A DNA stretch of 64,000 nt, taken from Enorma massiliensis phI (GTDB lineage: Bacteria > Actinomycetota > Coriobacteriia > Coriobacteriales > Coriobacteriaceae). The notes beneath the pieces were generated by a model. The model was not told where the DNA came from. It saw nothing but the letters and a program-made list of their open reading frames with translations, and made no database searches. Location: positions 300,737-364,736 of the forward strand of contig NZ_HE978574.1 of assembly GCF_000311845.1 (NCBI RefSeq). The letters are read 5' to 3'. The translations under genes and the position numbers were made by a program. Shown here piece by piece: positions 57,735 to 64,000 of this stretch. Within the stretch, counting starts at the first letter, position 1. Each line of letters opens with the position of its first letter.

Positions 57735-58853
57735 ATGAAGATTGCAACCATCGGCGTGGAGGACTGGCTCAACGTTTACGAGAAGAACGCGACGGTGGAT
57801 ATTGCCCAGTCGACCATCGCGTCGCTCACCATGGACGAGATCTTGCGACTCGACGGCACGGATGGCGCCGGTTTTTACGAGCAGCTTGGCCGGGAAAAGA
57901 TGAACTACGGCTGGATCGAGGGCTCGCCCGACTTCAAAGCGGAGGTGGCGAAGCTTTACGAAAACGTCGAGCCTGAGAACATCTTGCAGACGAATGGCGC
58001 TACCGGCGCGAACCTTCTCGCCCTTATGACGCTCGTGGAACCGGGCGACCACGTGATCGCGGAGTATCCAACCTACCAGCCGCTGTACGAGATTCCCCGC
58101 ACGCTCGGGGCGGATGTGGAGTACTGGCATATTCAGGAGGAGCTTGGCTGGCAGCCGGATATTGCCGAGCTCGAGCGGCTCGTGAGGCCGAATACCAAGC
58201 TCATCTGCATTAACAACGCGTCAAATCCGCTCGGCACCGTGCTCTCGCGCGAGACGCTTGAGCGAATTGTCGAGATTGCGCGTTCGGTGGGCGCTTATGT
58301 GCTTTCGGACGAGGTGTATCTGCCGCTGGAGGATACGGATTCATTTGTTTCCATGGCCGATCTGTACGACCGCGCCGTGGTGACGAACAGTATTTCCAAG
58401 ACGTACTCGGTGCCGGCCGCGCGCATTGGCTGGACGGTGTCGAATGCCGAGGTGGCGGACCGGATTCGCACGTACCGCGACTACACGCTCATTTGCGGAG
58501 GTGTGTTCAACGACGCTTTGGCGGTCCATGTGCTGCGTAATCGCGAGCGGATTATGGAGCGTAACCGCGCTATCGTTTTAGGCAACCGAGACATTGCGCA
58601 GGCTTGGGTGGATGAGGAGCCGCGCGTGCGCTGGGTTTCGCCCAAGGGGGTGTCTACGTCGTACATCCAGTTCGATATCCCTATGGACGACGAGGAGTTC
58701 TGCCTGAAGCTCCTGCGCGAGCGCGGCGTGCTGTTGGTGCCGGGTAGCCGGTTCGAGCTGCCCTGCGGCGCGCGTTTGGGCTACTGCGCATCTGAGGAGA
58801 CGCTTCGTCGTGGCTTGGCGCTGCTTTCGGAGGCGCTGCGCGAATTCGACTGA
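57735..58853 (+). CDS. PLP-dependent aminotransferase, class I/II fold
   Basis: 372 residues. PLP-fold landmarks are NGATGANLLALMTLVEPGD, the NNASNPLG loop, SDEVYLPLE and the PLP lysine in NSISKTYSVPAARIGW, followed by the phosphate-binding Arg. The ATG at 57735 follows GAAAGGA; a TTG six bases earlier is less likely. The pairing with an ArcD-like permease suggests a role in basic amino-acid use. Some relatives act on arginine derivatives (for example capreomycidine synthase), so a reaction other than transamination is possible. The TGA stop is part of repeat family E. Confidence 0.84.
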   Translation: MKIATIGVEDWLNVYEKNATVDIAQSTIASLTMDEILRLDGTDGAGFYEQLGREKMNYGWIEGSPDFKAEVAKLYENVEPENILQTNGATGANLLALMTLVEPGDHVIAEYPTYQPLYEIPRTLGADVEYWHIQEELGWQPDIAELERLVRPNTKLICINNASNPLGTVLSRETLERIVEIARSVGAYVLSDEVYLPLEDTDSFVSMADLYDRAVVTNSISKTYSVPAARIGWTVSNAEVADRIRTYRDYTLICGGVFNDALAVHVLRNRERIMERNRAIVLGNRDIAQAWVDEEPRVRWVSPKGVSTSYIQFDIPMDDEEFCLKLLRERGVLLVPGSRFELPCGARLGYCASEETLRRGLALLSEALREFD

Positions 58854-59164
58854 GTCATTTTGGGACGGGTCCGTTTGGCCATTTTGGGACGGGTCCGTTT
58901 TGACTCATTCTGTCGCTATCTGAAAACCGCCGTCGGGATCAAACGTCCTGGCGGCGGTTTCTTGTTCGCGTTATGGGGCGGGGGCGTCACGCGTGCGGCG
59001 GAAGTTTCTGTGATGGGCCGGGGCAAGCACGGGCGACCAGAACAGCCGCGATGAGCCGGGGCCTCCGCGATGAGTCAAAACGGACCCGTCCCAAAATGAC
59101 CGGCGGGGTGCGGATGAGTCAAAACGGACCCGTCCCAAAATGACCAAAATGACTCAAAATGACC
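58851..59164. repeat. Family E element 3, flanking a terminator
   Basis: The left part (58851-58908) has two units containing CATTTTGGGACGGGTCCGTTT. The right part (59071-59164) has two inverted units (GAGTCAAAACGGACCCGTCC) and short CAAAATGAC repeats. The aminotransferase stop codon is the first TGA of the left unit, and the dxs-like stop is one base past the right end. The element therefore fills the space exactly between two convergent genes. Confidence 0.87.
58922..58966 (+). terminator. Terminator between convergent genes
   Basis: AAACCGCCG and CGGCGGTTT pair around 19 bases, followed by TCTTG. It sits inside repeat element E3 and closes the aminotransferase transcript. Confidence 0.7.
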
Positions 59165-60940
59165 TTACAGCAAGCTGGTGATGTCGCGGACGATTCCCTC
59201 GACGGTGACGCCGTTCTGCTCAAGCAGCTTGCGAGGGTCGAAGCGGTCGTGGAAGTGGTTATCGATGCCGTAGCAGCGAACGCGCACGTCACGGTCGCTC
59301 AGGCGTCGGGCGATCTTTTCGCCCCATCCGCCGGCGAGGACGCCGTCTTCCAGCGTGACAACAACGCGGTGCCGATCGGGCAGGGAAGAAATGAGCTCCT
59401 CGTCAAATTCCGAGGCGAAGCGCGGGTTGACGAGTGTGGCTTGGATCCCATGCTCAGCAAGGGCAGCTACGACCCGTTCGCCAAGCTCGAAGAAATCGCC
59501 CAAGGCGAGTACGGCAACATCCTGGCCATGCTTCACGACACGGTATGTCGGCTTGGAGAAATCGGGCGCATCGTCAAGATCGGCCACAAGGTCGGGGCGC
59601 GAAACGGGTTTGGTCCCCGGCACGCGAATCACGACGGGCAGCTCGCGCTGGCCAAGCGACCAGTCGAGCATAAGCAGGTATTCCTCGACGCAGGTTGGGG
59701 CGAACACGCGCAGGTTGGGCAAGCTCCCCAGCATGGCGAGGTCAAAATAGTTGAGATGCGTTTCGGCTGAAGCGCCGAAGACCGACGCGCCGATGTCGAG
59801 AATGGTAGCCGGAGCACAGTTGAGGCAGAGATCGTGCCAGAGCTCGTCATAAGAGCGCTGCAGGAATGCGCCATACACGCCGAACACCGGCGAGGCGCCC
59901 GCCGCGGCGAGCGACGTGATGAACGTAACCGCATGCTCCTCGGCGATGCCGACGTCCACGAACTGCTGCCCGGCTTGGGCGCGGCGCTCCTGGGTGAAGC
60001 CCATGACATAGGGCATGCCCGCCGTCACGCCAACAACGCGCGGGTTGCGCTTCATGGCCTCGAGCAGGTGTGCGCCGGTGATATCGGCATAGGTGCCCTC
60101 CGGGACATCGCCCGAGATGAGCGTATGCTTGCGGCCCGATTCGATGTCGAAGGAGCCAACATGGTGCCAAACCTCGGGCGCACGCTCCGCGGGATCATAG
60201 CCGGCACCTTTGGTGGTGTGGACGTGCAGTACCACGGGATGGTCGATGCCGCGAAGCGCTTCGAGCGCCTCGACCAGGGAACCAACATCGTTGCCCTCTT
60301 CGAGGTAGCGATAATCGAACCCCATCGCGCGGAAGATGTTGTTCGAGGCAGTTCCGCCCGAGGTGCGCAGGCGCGCCAGGCAGCCGTAGATTCCGCCATG
60401 GTTTTCGGCGATCGACTGGTCGTTATCATTAACCACGATAACGATGCCGCTGTTCAAAACGGCGGCGTTGTCGAGCCCCTCAAATGCGAGCCCGCCCGAG
60501 AGCGAGCCGTCGCCAATTACGGCAACGACATCGTAGCGCTCGCCGGCAAGGTCGCGCGCCTTGGCCAAGCCGCACGCCAAGCTGATGGAGGTCGAGGTGT
60601 GGCCCATCGAGAAGAAATCGTGCTCTGACTCGTGCGGATTGGAGAACCCGGAGACCTCGCCGTAATGCGCGGGGTCGGTGAACGCCGCAGCACGCCCGGT
60701 AAGCACCTTGTGGGCATAGCTCTGATGCGAAACGTCAAAGATGATCTTGTCGCGCGGCGAATCGAAGACGCGGTGCAGCGCGACGGTGAGCTCAACGACT
60801 CCGAGATTGGGGGCGAGGTGGCCGCCAACAGCAGCTGCGTTTTCGAGGATGGCGCGGCGAACTTCGTCGCATAGCTGGGGGAGCGCCGTGGCATCGAGTG
60901 CCTTCACGTCCCGTGGTGATGCGATGTGTTCGAGAAGCAT
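59165..60940 (-). CDS. Divergent 1-deoxy-D-xylulose-5-phosphate synthase-like enzyme
   Basis: 591-residue thiamine diphosphate enzyme with DXS domain order. The N-terminal AAAVGGHLAPNLGVVELTVA, DVSHQSYAHKVLTGR and MGHTSTSISLACGLAKA are DXS-like; the TPP motif is GDGSLSGG followed by NDNDQSI. The pyrimidine domain retains GIAEEHAVTF and YGAFLQRSYDEL. The usual DRAGxxGxDGxTHxGxFD segment reads DIGASVFGASAETHLNYFD, so the normally conserved Arg and Asp are missing and only the His is kept. It is about 30 residues shorter than standard DXS. It is either a DXS variant or a paralogue with another acceptor. No other MEP gene is nearby. Confidence 0.8.
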   Translation of the reverse strand: MLLEHIASPRDVKALDATALPQLCDEVRRAILENAAAVGGHLAPNLGVVELTVALHRVFDSPRDKIIFDVSHQSYAHKVLTGRAAAFTDPAHYGEVSGFSNPHESEHDFFSMGHTSTSISLACGLAKARDLAGERYDVVAVIGDGSLSGGLAFEGLDNAAVLNSGIVIVVNDNDQSIAENHGGIYGCLARLRTSGGTASNNIFRAMGFDYRYLEEGNDVGSLVEALEALRGIDHPVVLHVHTTKGAGYDPAERAPEVWHHVGSFDIESGRKHTLISGDVPEGTYADITGAHLLEAMKRNPRVVGVTAGMPYVMGFTQERRAQAGQQFVDVGIAEEHAVTFITSLAAAGASPVFGVYGAFLQRSYDELWHDLCLNCAPATILDIGASVFGASAETHLNYFDLAMLGSLPNLRVFAPTCVEEYLLMLDWSLGQRELPVVIRVPGTKPVSRPDLVADLDDAPDFSKPTYRVVKHGQDVAVLALGDFFELGERVVAALAEHGIQATLVNPRFASEFDEELISSLPDRHRVVVTLEDGVLAGGWGEKIARRLSDRDVRVRCYGIDNHFHDRFDPRKLLEQNGVTVEGIVRDITSLL

Positions 60941-61075
60941 GACGCGCGCGCTCCGTACCGTCCGATGCGAAACGCCCCCTCTGGTCGTTTCGAGAACATT
61001 TAGTTTCTCACATTCCGCTGAGGGATGTGTGAACGCTCTGCGAACGGCGCGGGCGAAAAATGTGGAGGGCCGATG

Positions 61076-61990
61076 CTACCTGGGGCAAGTGAGGGTGATG
61101 GACAGCGAGCGTGCCGCGGCATCGCTCAGGTGCGCAGTGAGCTCCATGCCCATGGCATGGGCAAGGTTGGCCGAGACGGCGAGCCCAAGGCCGCTTCCGG
61201 CGGCGTGACGGGCGGAGTCGGCCTGGTAGAAGCGGTCGAAGAGCCGCGCAGTATCGATGTTGGCCGTGCTCGCTACCGGGTTCTCGACCGTGACGGCGGT
61301 CTCTTTCTGGTCCGTGAGCTGCACGAGGACTCTCGGCGCGCCCGAGCCGTGGCGCACGGCGTTGGTAACGAGATTCTCCAGGATACGGGCGAGGGCATCG
61401 GGATCGGCCAGGACGACGAGGTCTCGCCCCGGGGCTTCGTCCGGCATGCAGAGCTCCGGTTCCCAACCTCGCTTCTCGAATTCGGGATAATGGCCTACCA
61501 GCACGCGTTCGATAAGCGGGCGAAGCGCAACGGGCTGCATGTTGAGCGTGAGGTCGGGGTCGGTGGACTTGGTATAGGCGAAGAGCTCGTCGAGCAAAGC
61601 CGTCGTGCTATCGATGCGGGAGGTCGCGGCCGCAAGGTGGAGCTGGCGAGTGCTGGCATCGGTCTCGTCGTAGGCAAGCTGGAGATACCCTTTGGCGCCG
61701 GTGAGCGGCGTGCGAATGTCATGCGAGAGGGCCGAGAGGTCGCGCTGGAACTCATCTTGGTGACGCTGCGCGTCGACTCGCTCCCGTGAGGAGCGGTCGA
61801 GCTCGGTGTTCACGGCGTCGGCGAGGTCGCGGATGCCGGGCACGCCCACCGCGGTGGTGGCACGGGCGTTGCTGCGCGGTTCGCGCGTTTGCAGGAACCG
61901 GGCGATGCGTCGGAGCTCGGTGGCGTAGGTCGCCATGGTGATGAGGGCACCTAGAGCGATGCCGAGCACGAGCAGGGCGGCGGCGAGCAT
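61076..61990 (-). CDS. Sensor histidine kinase with a single membrane helix
   Basis: 304 residues. One N-terminal membrane helix (about 3-25), no sensor domain, then His90 in LSALSHDIRTPLTGAKGYLQ and an ATPase domain with NLVTNAVRHGS and GSGLGLAVSANLA. Such short kinases usually respond to a partner ABC transporter. It is downstream of an ABC permease and ATPase on the same strand; its response regulator is not in the window and probably lies beyond 64000. ATG after AAAGGAG. Confidence 0.84.
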   Translation of the reverse strand: MLAAALLVLGIALGALITMATYATELRRIARFLQTREPRSNARATTAVGVPGIRDLADAVNTELDRSSRERVDAQRHQDEFQRDLSALSHDIRTPLTGAKGYLQLAYDETDASTRQLHLAAATSRIDSTTALLDELFAYTKSTDPDLTLNMQPVALRPLIERVLVGHYPEFEKRGWEPELCMPDEAPGRDLVVLADPDALARILENLVTNAVRHGSGAPRVLVQLTDQKETAVTVENPVASTANIDTARLFDRFYQADSARHAAGSGLGLAVSANLAHAMGMELTAHLSDAAARSLSITLTCPR

Positions 61991-62053
61991 GGCACTCCTT
62001 TCCTACGTTGGACGTCTGATACCTCGTTCACGATTGTAGCGTGGCGCCCGGAA

Positions 62054-62162
62054 TGGTTCGCCAACACCCGGTGTCTACGCGTCAGATGAAACGCCAACAC
62101 CCGGTGTCCACGAACCACCCACGGGGCAAGTGGTTCGCCAACACCCGGTGCCGGCGAACCAC
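62054..62162. repeat. Family F repeat, copy 1: three units
   Basis: Three versions of GGTTCGCCAACACCCGGTG or its complement-flanked form, ending in GAACCAC or bordering TGAAACG. Central ACACCCGGTGT is palindromic. The units match the pair at 14285-14351. They lie between the kinase start and the permease stop, 19 bases from the latter. Confidence 0.78.
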
Positions 62163-62181
62163 GGGCGAATCATGTTGCAGG

Positions 62182-63030
62182 TTAGATGTCGCGCTTGCGG
62201 CCGATGGCGAGGATGAGGGCACTGGCAGCGGCGATCCACAGCACGGGTGCGACGATCGCTTGCGTGAGGCCCGTGCCCGGCAGCGCGGCGCCGAGTGCGC
62301 CCCAGCCCGCGGCCATCGACGATGCGCCACCAGCGAAAAGCCAGTTGGTCAAGTTGGAGGGTATCCAGCACACAAGCTCGCTGAGCACATCGGCAACGCC
62401 CATGAGTCCGGGCGCATACGCCTGGATGAGGCCGGATGCAAGCGAAAGCGTCTCGGGAACGATCGCGCTGCAGAGCATGAACGAGCCGATGTAGCTCATG
62501 GGGACGATACGCGTAGCGTAGACGAGGATGAGCGAGAGCACGGCAAGCGCCCAGACGTTCATGCACGATGCGGCCGTCCACGCGATGAAGGCCAGCGGGT
62601 CATCCATCGTCTCGAAGCGCATGCCGAATACGGCTCCCAGCGCAAGGGTGATGAGGCTCAGCGAGGCGAACACGATGGCCGTTACGACGCCGGCGAACAC
62701 GATGCGCTCCGCAAAATAGGAGAGGCGCCCGGTGCGGGCAGGCAGGAGGCTGCGCACGAAGCCCTCCTTGAAGTCGGCGAGGCAGTGTTCAACCACGAAA
62801 AAGCAGACGAACAGCGGTATGAGGCTGCCGAGCATGGAGCCAAGCATAGTGCTTGGGGCAGAGAATACCGTGAAGCTGCGAATCATATCGCCGGATGGAT
62901 CGAACATGAGGAACGAACCGAACAGCAAGGCATATACTGCCAGGCAGAATCCGAGGTACTGCCAGAGGGCTCCGCGCAGGCCGTGGACGCGGGTGATGCG
63001 GTAGAGGTCGGCTTTGAGCAGGTTCAGCAT
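62182..63030 (-). CDS. ABC-2-type permease
   Basis: 282-residue membrane protein with six predicted helices, starting MLNLLKADLYRITRVHGLRG. Layout and size match the permeases of lantibiotic-immunity (LanE/G) and related ABC-2 exporters. The ATG at 63030 follows AAAGGA. It belongs with the ATPase at 63255 and the 24-residue peptide between them. Confidence 0.8.
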   Translation of the reverse strand: MLNLLKADLYRITRVHGLRGALWQYLGFCLAVYALLFGSFLMFDPSGDMIRSFTVFSAPSTMLGSMLGSLIPLFVCFFVVEHCLADFKEGFVRSLLPARTGRLSYFAERIVFAGVVTAIVFASLSLITLALGAVFGMRFETMDDPLAFIAWTAASCMNVWALAVLSLILVYATRIVPMSYIGSFMLCSAIVPETLSLASGLIQAYAPGLMGVADVLSELVCWIPSNLTNWLFAGGASSMAAGWGALGAALPGTGLTQAIVAPVLWIAAASALILAIGRKRDI

Positions 63031-63137
63031 GGGAGTTCCTTTCAAGAGTTCTTGCGAGAGGGGTGTCTGTGGCGGTGTTCTTGCCTCGGATACGTTCGGG
63101 GCCGTAAGCGGCGGCACCCTAACGTTTCGGAGGAGCC

Positions 63138-63190
63138 TTGCCTGCTAGCGGCGGCGTTTCGAGCACGTCTTGCCTGCTAGCGCCGGCGCC
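63138..63190. repeat. Two direct copies of TTGCCTGCTAGCG-CGGCG
   Basis: Copies at about 63138-63155 and 63170-63187 lie at and just beyond the stop of the 24-residue peptide gene, so the end of that gene is partly duplicated downstream. Confidence 0.55.
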
Positions 63191-63251
63191 CCGAGGAAAG
63201 CAGATACGCGATGGCGCCGATGAGGATGGTGTCGAGGATGAGGCCTCCCAT
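63177..63251 (-). CDS. 24-residue membrane peptide between ABC ATPase and permease
   Basis: A frame too short for normal gene calls: ATG at 63251, TAG at 63177-63179. The product is MGGLILDTILIGAIAYLLSS plus GRRR, one hydrophobic helix with a basic end. Its ribosome binding site (GGAGGT) is inside the last codons of the ATPase gene, whose stop is 3 bases before this ATG, so translation is probably coupled. No family recognised. It may be a small subunit or regulator of the transporter. Confidence 0.65.
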   Translation of the reverse strand: MGGLILDTILIGAIAYLLSSGRRR

Positions 63252-63254
63252 GGC

Positions 63255-64000
63255 CTACCTCCGTGGTTCGATGGTGGGGAGGGCGGCGTTGTCTGTTCCT
63301 CCCATGAGTTCCACAAAATACTCTTCGATGTCGCGTTCGAGCACGCTGAGCTCGACAATCGTTTGATTGGCGGCGGAGAGCACGCGGGAAATCTCCTCTG
63401 CCCGGGGCGCACCGCTCGCCGACGCGTCGCCCGCTGCGCCGCCAAACGCCGCGGCCGCGTGGCGCGTCCCACCCGCTCCGGCGACCACGATGCCCTGGTC
63501 CGGCTCAACGCGGAACGTCGCTCCCGCCAGATGCTCCTCGAGGATGGCGAGGCTGCGCGCGGGGTCGGTGGTCTTCACGCGCACCGAGCTCCCGCAGGCG
63601 GCATGCAGCTCTTCCTCGGTAAACTCGCGCACCATGCTGCCTTCTCGGATGACGCCGAAGCGCGTTGCCATGCGGTTGAGCTGGTCGAGCACGTGGCTCG
63701 AGATGACCATGGTCACGCCGCGTTCGTGGTTGAGGCGCATGAGCACGCTGCGCAGCGCGCGGGTTTCTTCCGGATCGATGCCGTTAAACGGCTCGTCGAG
63801 GAGTAGCAGGTCGGGCGAGCCCACGAGCGCGAGAGCGAGGCCCAGGCGCTGCTTCATGCCAAGGGAGAACTTCTTCGTCTTGCGCGCGCCGGCGTCTTCA
63901 AGTCCCACGAGCTTCAGCAGTTCGGCGCATTGTTCGCGCGGCCTGACAACGCCGATGGAGAGTGCCTTCATCATGAGGTTCTCGAATGCCGAGAAATTCG
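63255..64000 (-). CDS. ABC transporter ATP-binding protein, 5' end outside the window
   Basis: At least 248 residues are visible, missing the N-terminus with Walker A. Signature FSLGMKQRLGLALAL, Walker B LLLLDEPFNGIDP and switch His in VISSHVLDQL are present. This is the form seen in ABC-2 exporters and lantibiotic-immunity systems. The last 100 residues form an extra C-terminal domain with an Ala/Gly-rich insert (TRHAAAAFGGAAGDASASGA). The frame runs on through the right edge (SAFENLMMK precedes the first visible ATG). Confidence 0.83.
   Translation of the reverse strand, partial: NFSAFENLMMKALSIGVVRPREQCAELLKLVGLEDAGARKTKKFSLGMKQRLGLALALVGSPDLLLLDEPFNGIDPEETRALRSVLMRLNHERGVTMVISSHVLDQLNRMATRFGVIREGSMVREFTEEELHAACGSSVRVKTTDPARSLAILEEHLAGATFRVEPDQGIVVAGAGGTRHAAAAFGGAAGDASASGAPRAEEISRVLSAANQTIVELSVLERDIEEYFVELMGGTDNAALPTIEPRR

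Overview
The window is G+C-rich DNA with strong GGAGG-type ribosome binding sites and frequent GTG/ATG starts. Gene content points to an anaerobic, fermentative gut Actinomycetota of the Coriobacteriia, most likely Collinsella or a close relative: pyruvate formate-lyase and its activase, a fructose-type PTS, phosphofructokinase, a membrane-bound LuxR regulator, several BceAB/FtsX-type ABC exporters and no respiratory genes. The genus is inferred from gene content and style, not from a marker gene; no rRNA or tRNA gene was seen.

Layout. 1-7.6 kb: a D,D-carboxypeptidase (dacA) divergent from a VanR/VanS-like two-component pair, then a second PhoB/PhoR-like pair. 7.6-14 kb: a GNAT acetyltransferase, an AbiEi-like protein, htpG, and a Nudix-Vsr fusion protein. 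14-23 kb: a BceAB-like ABC exporter flanked by two tiny membrane proteins, a second ABC exporter, a ribbon-helix-helix protein and an SPFH protein. 23.6-28.6 kb: pyruvate formate-lyase encoded in two pieces (a 698-residue core and a separate 83-residue glycyl-radical domain), ketopantoate reductase and the PFL activase. 30-37 kb: a sugar cluster (ROK kinase divergent from PTS IIA, IIB, IIC, two class II aldolases, and an RpiR regulator) with three matching operator-like palindromes. 37-47 kb: mtnN, engB, ygiQ, and thrB-thrC divergent from lysC-asd. 47-53 kb: a coiled-coil FtsX-type exporter with a divergent TetR regulator, then a MerR regulator. 53-61 kb: pfkA, a membrane LuxR regulator divergent from an amino-acid permease and aminotransferase, and a divergent DXS-like gene. 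61-64 kb: a histidine kinase, an ABC-2 permease, a 24-residue membrane peptide and an ABC ATPase cut by the window end.

The genes between 23.6 and 36.9 kb plus pfkA form a fermentative sugar route: PTS or ROK phosphorylation, aldol cleavage, glycolysis, then PFL-dependent formation of acetyl-CoA and formate. Three sensor kinases, four ABC exporters and their small membrane proteins suggest a second theme, sensing and exporting membrane- or wall-active compounds.

The least explained structure is outside the genes. About twenty intergenic stretches hold long interrupted inverted repeats or arrays of related palindromes. They have arms of about 11-31 bases, fall into several sequence families of fixed length, lie mostly at gene 3' ends, and in two cases supply the stop codon of the neighbouring gene. 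No transposase is present. Together with the split PFL, the Nudix-Vsr fusion and the small membrane peptides beside ABC transporters, these are the main candidates for undescribed biology.
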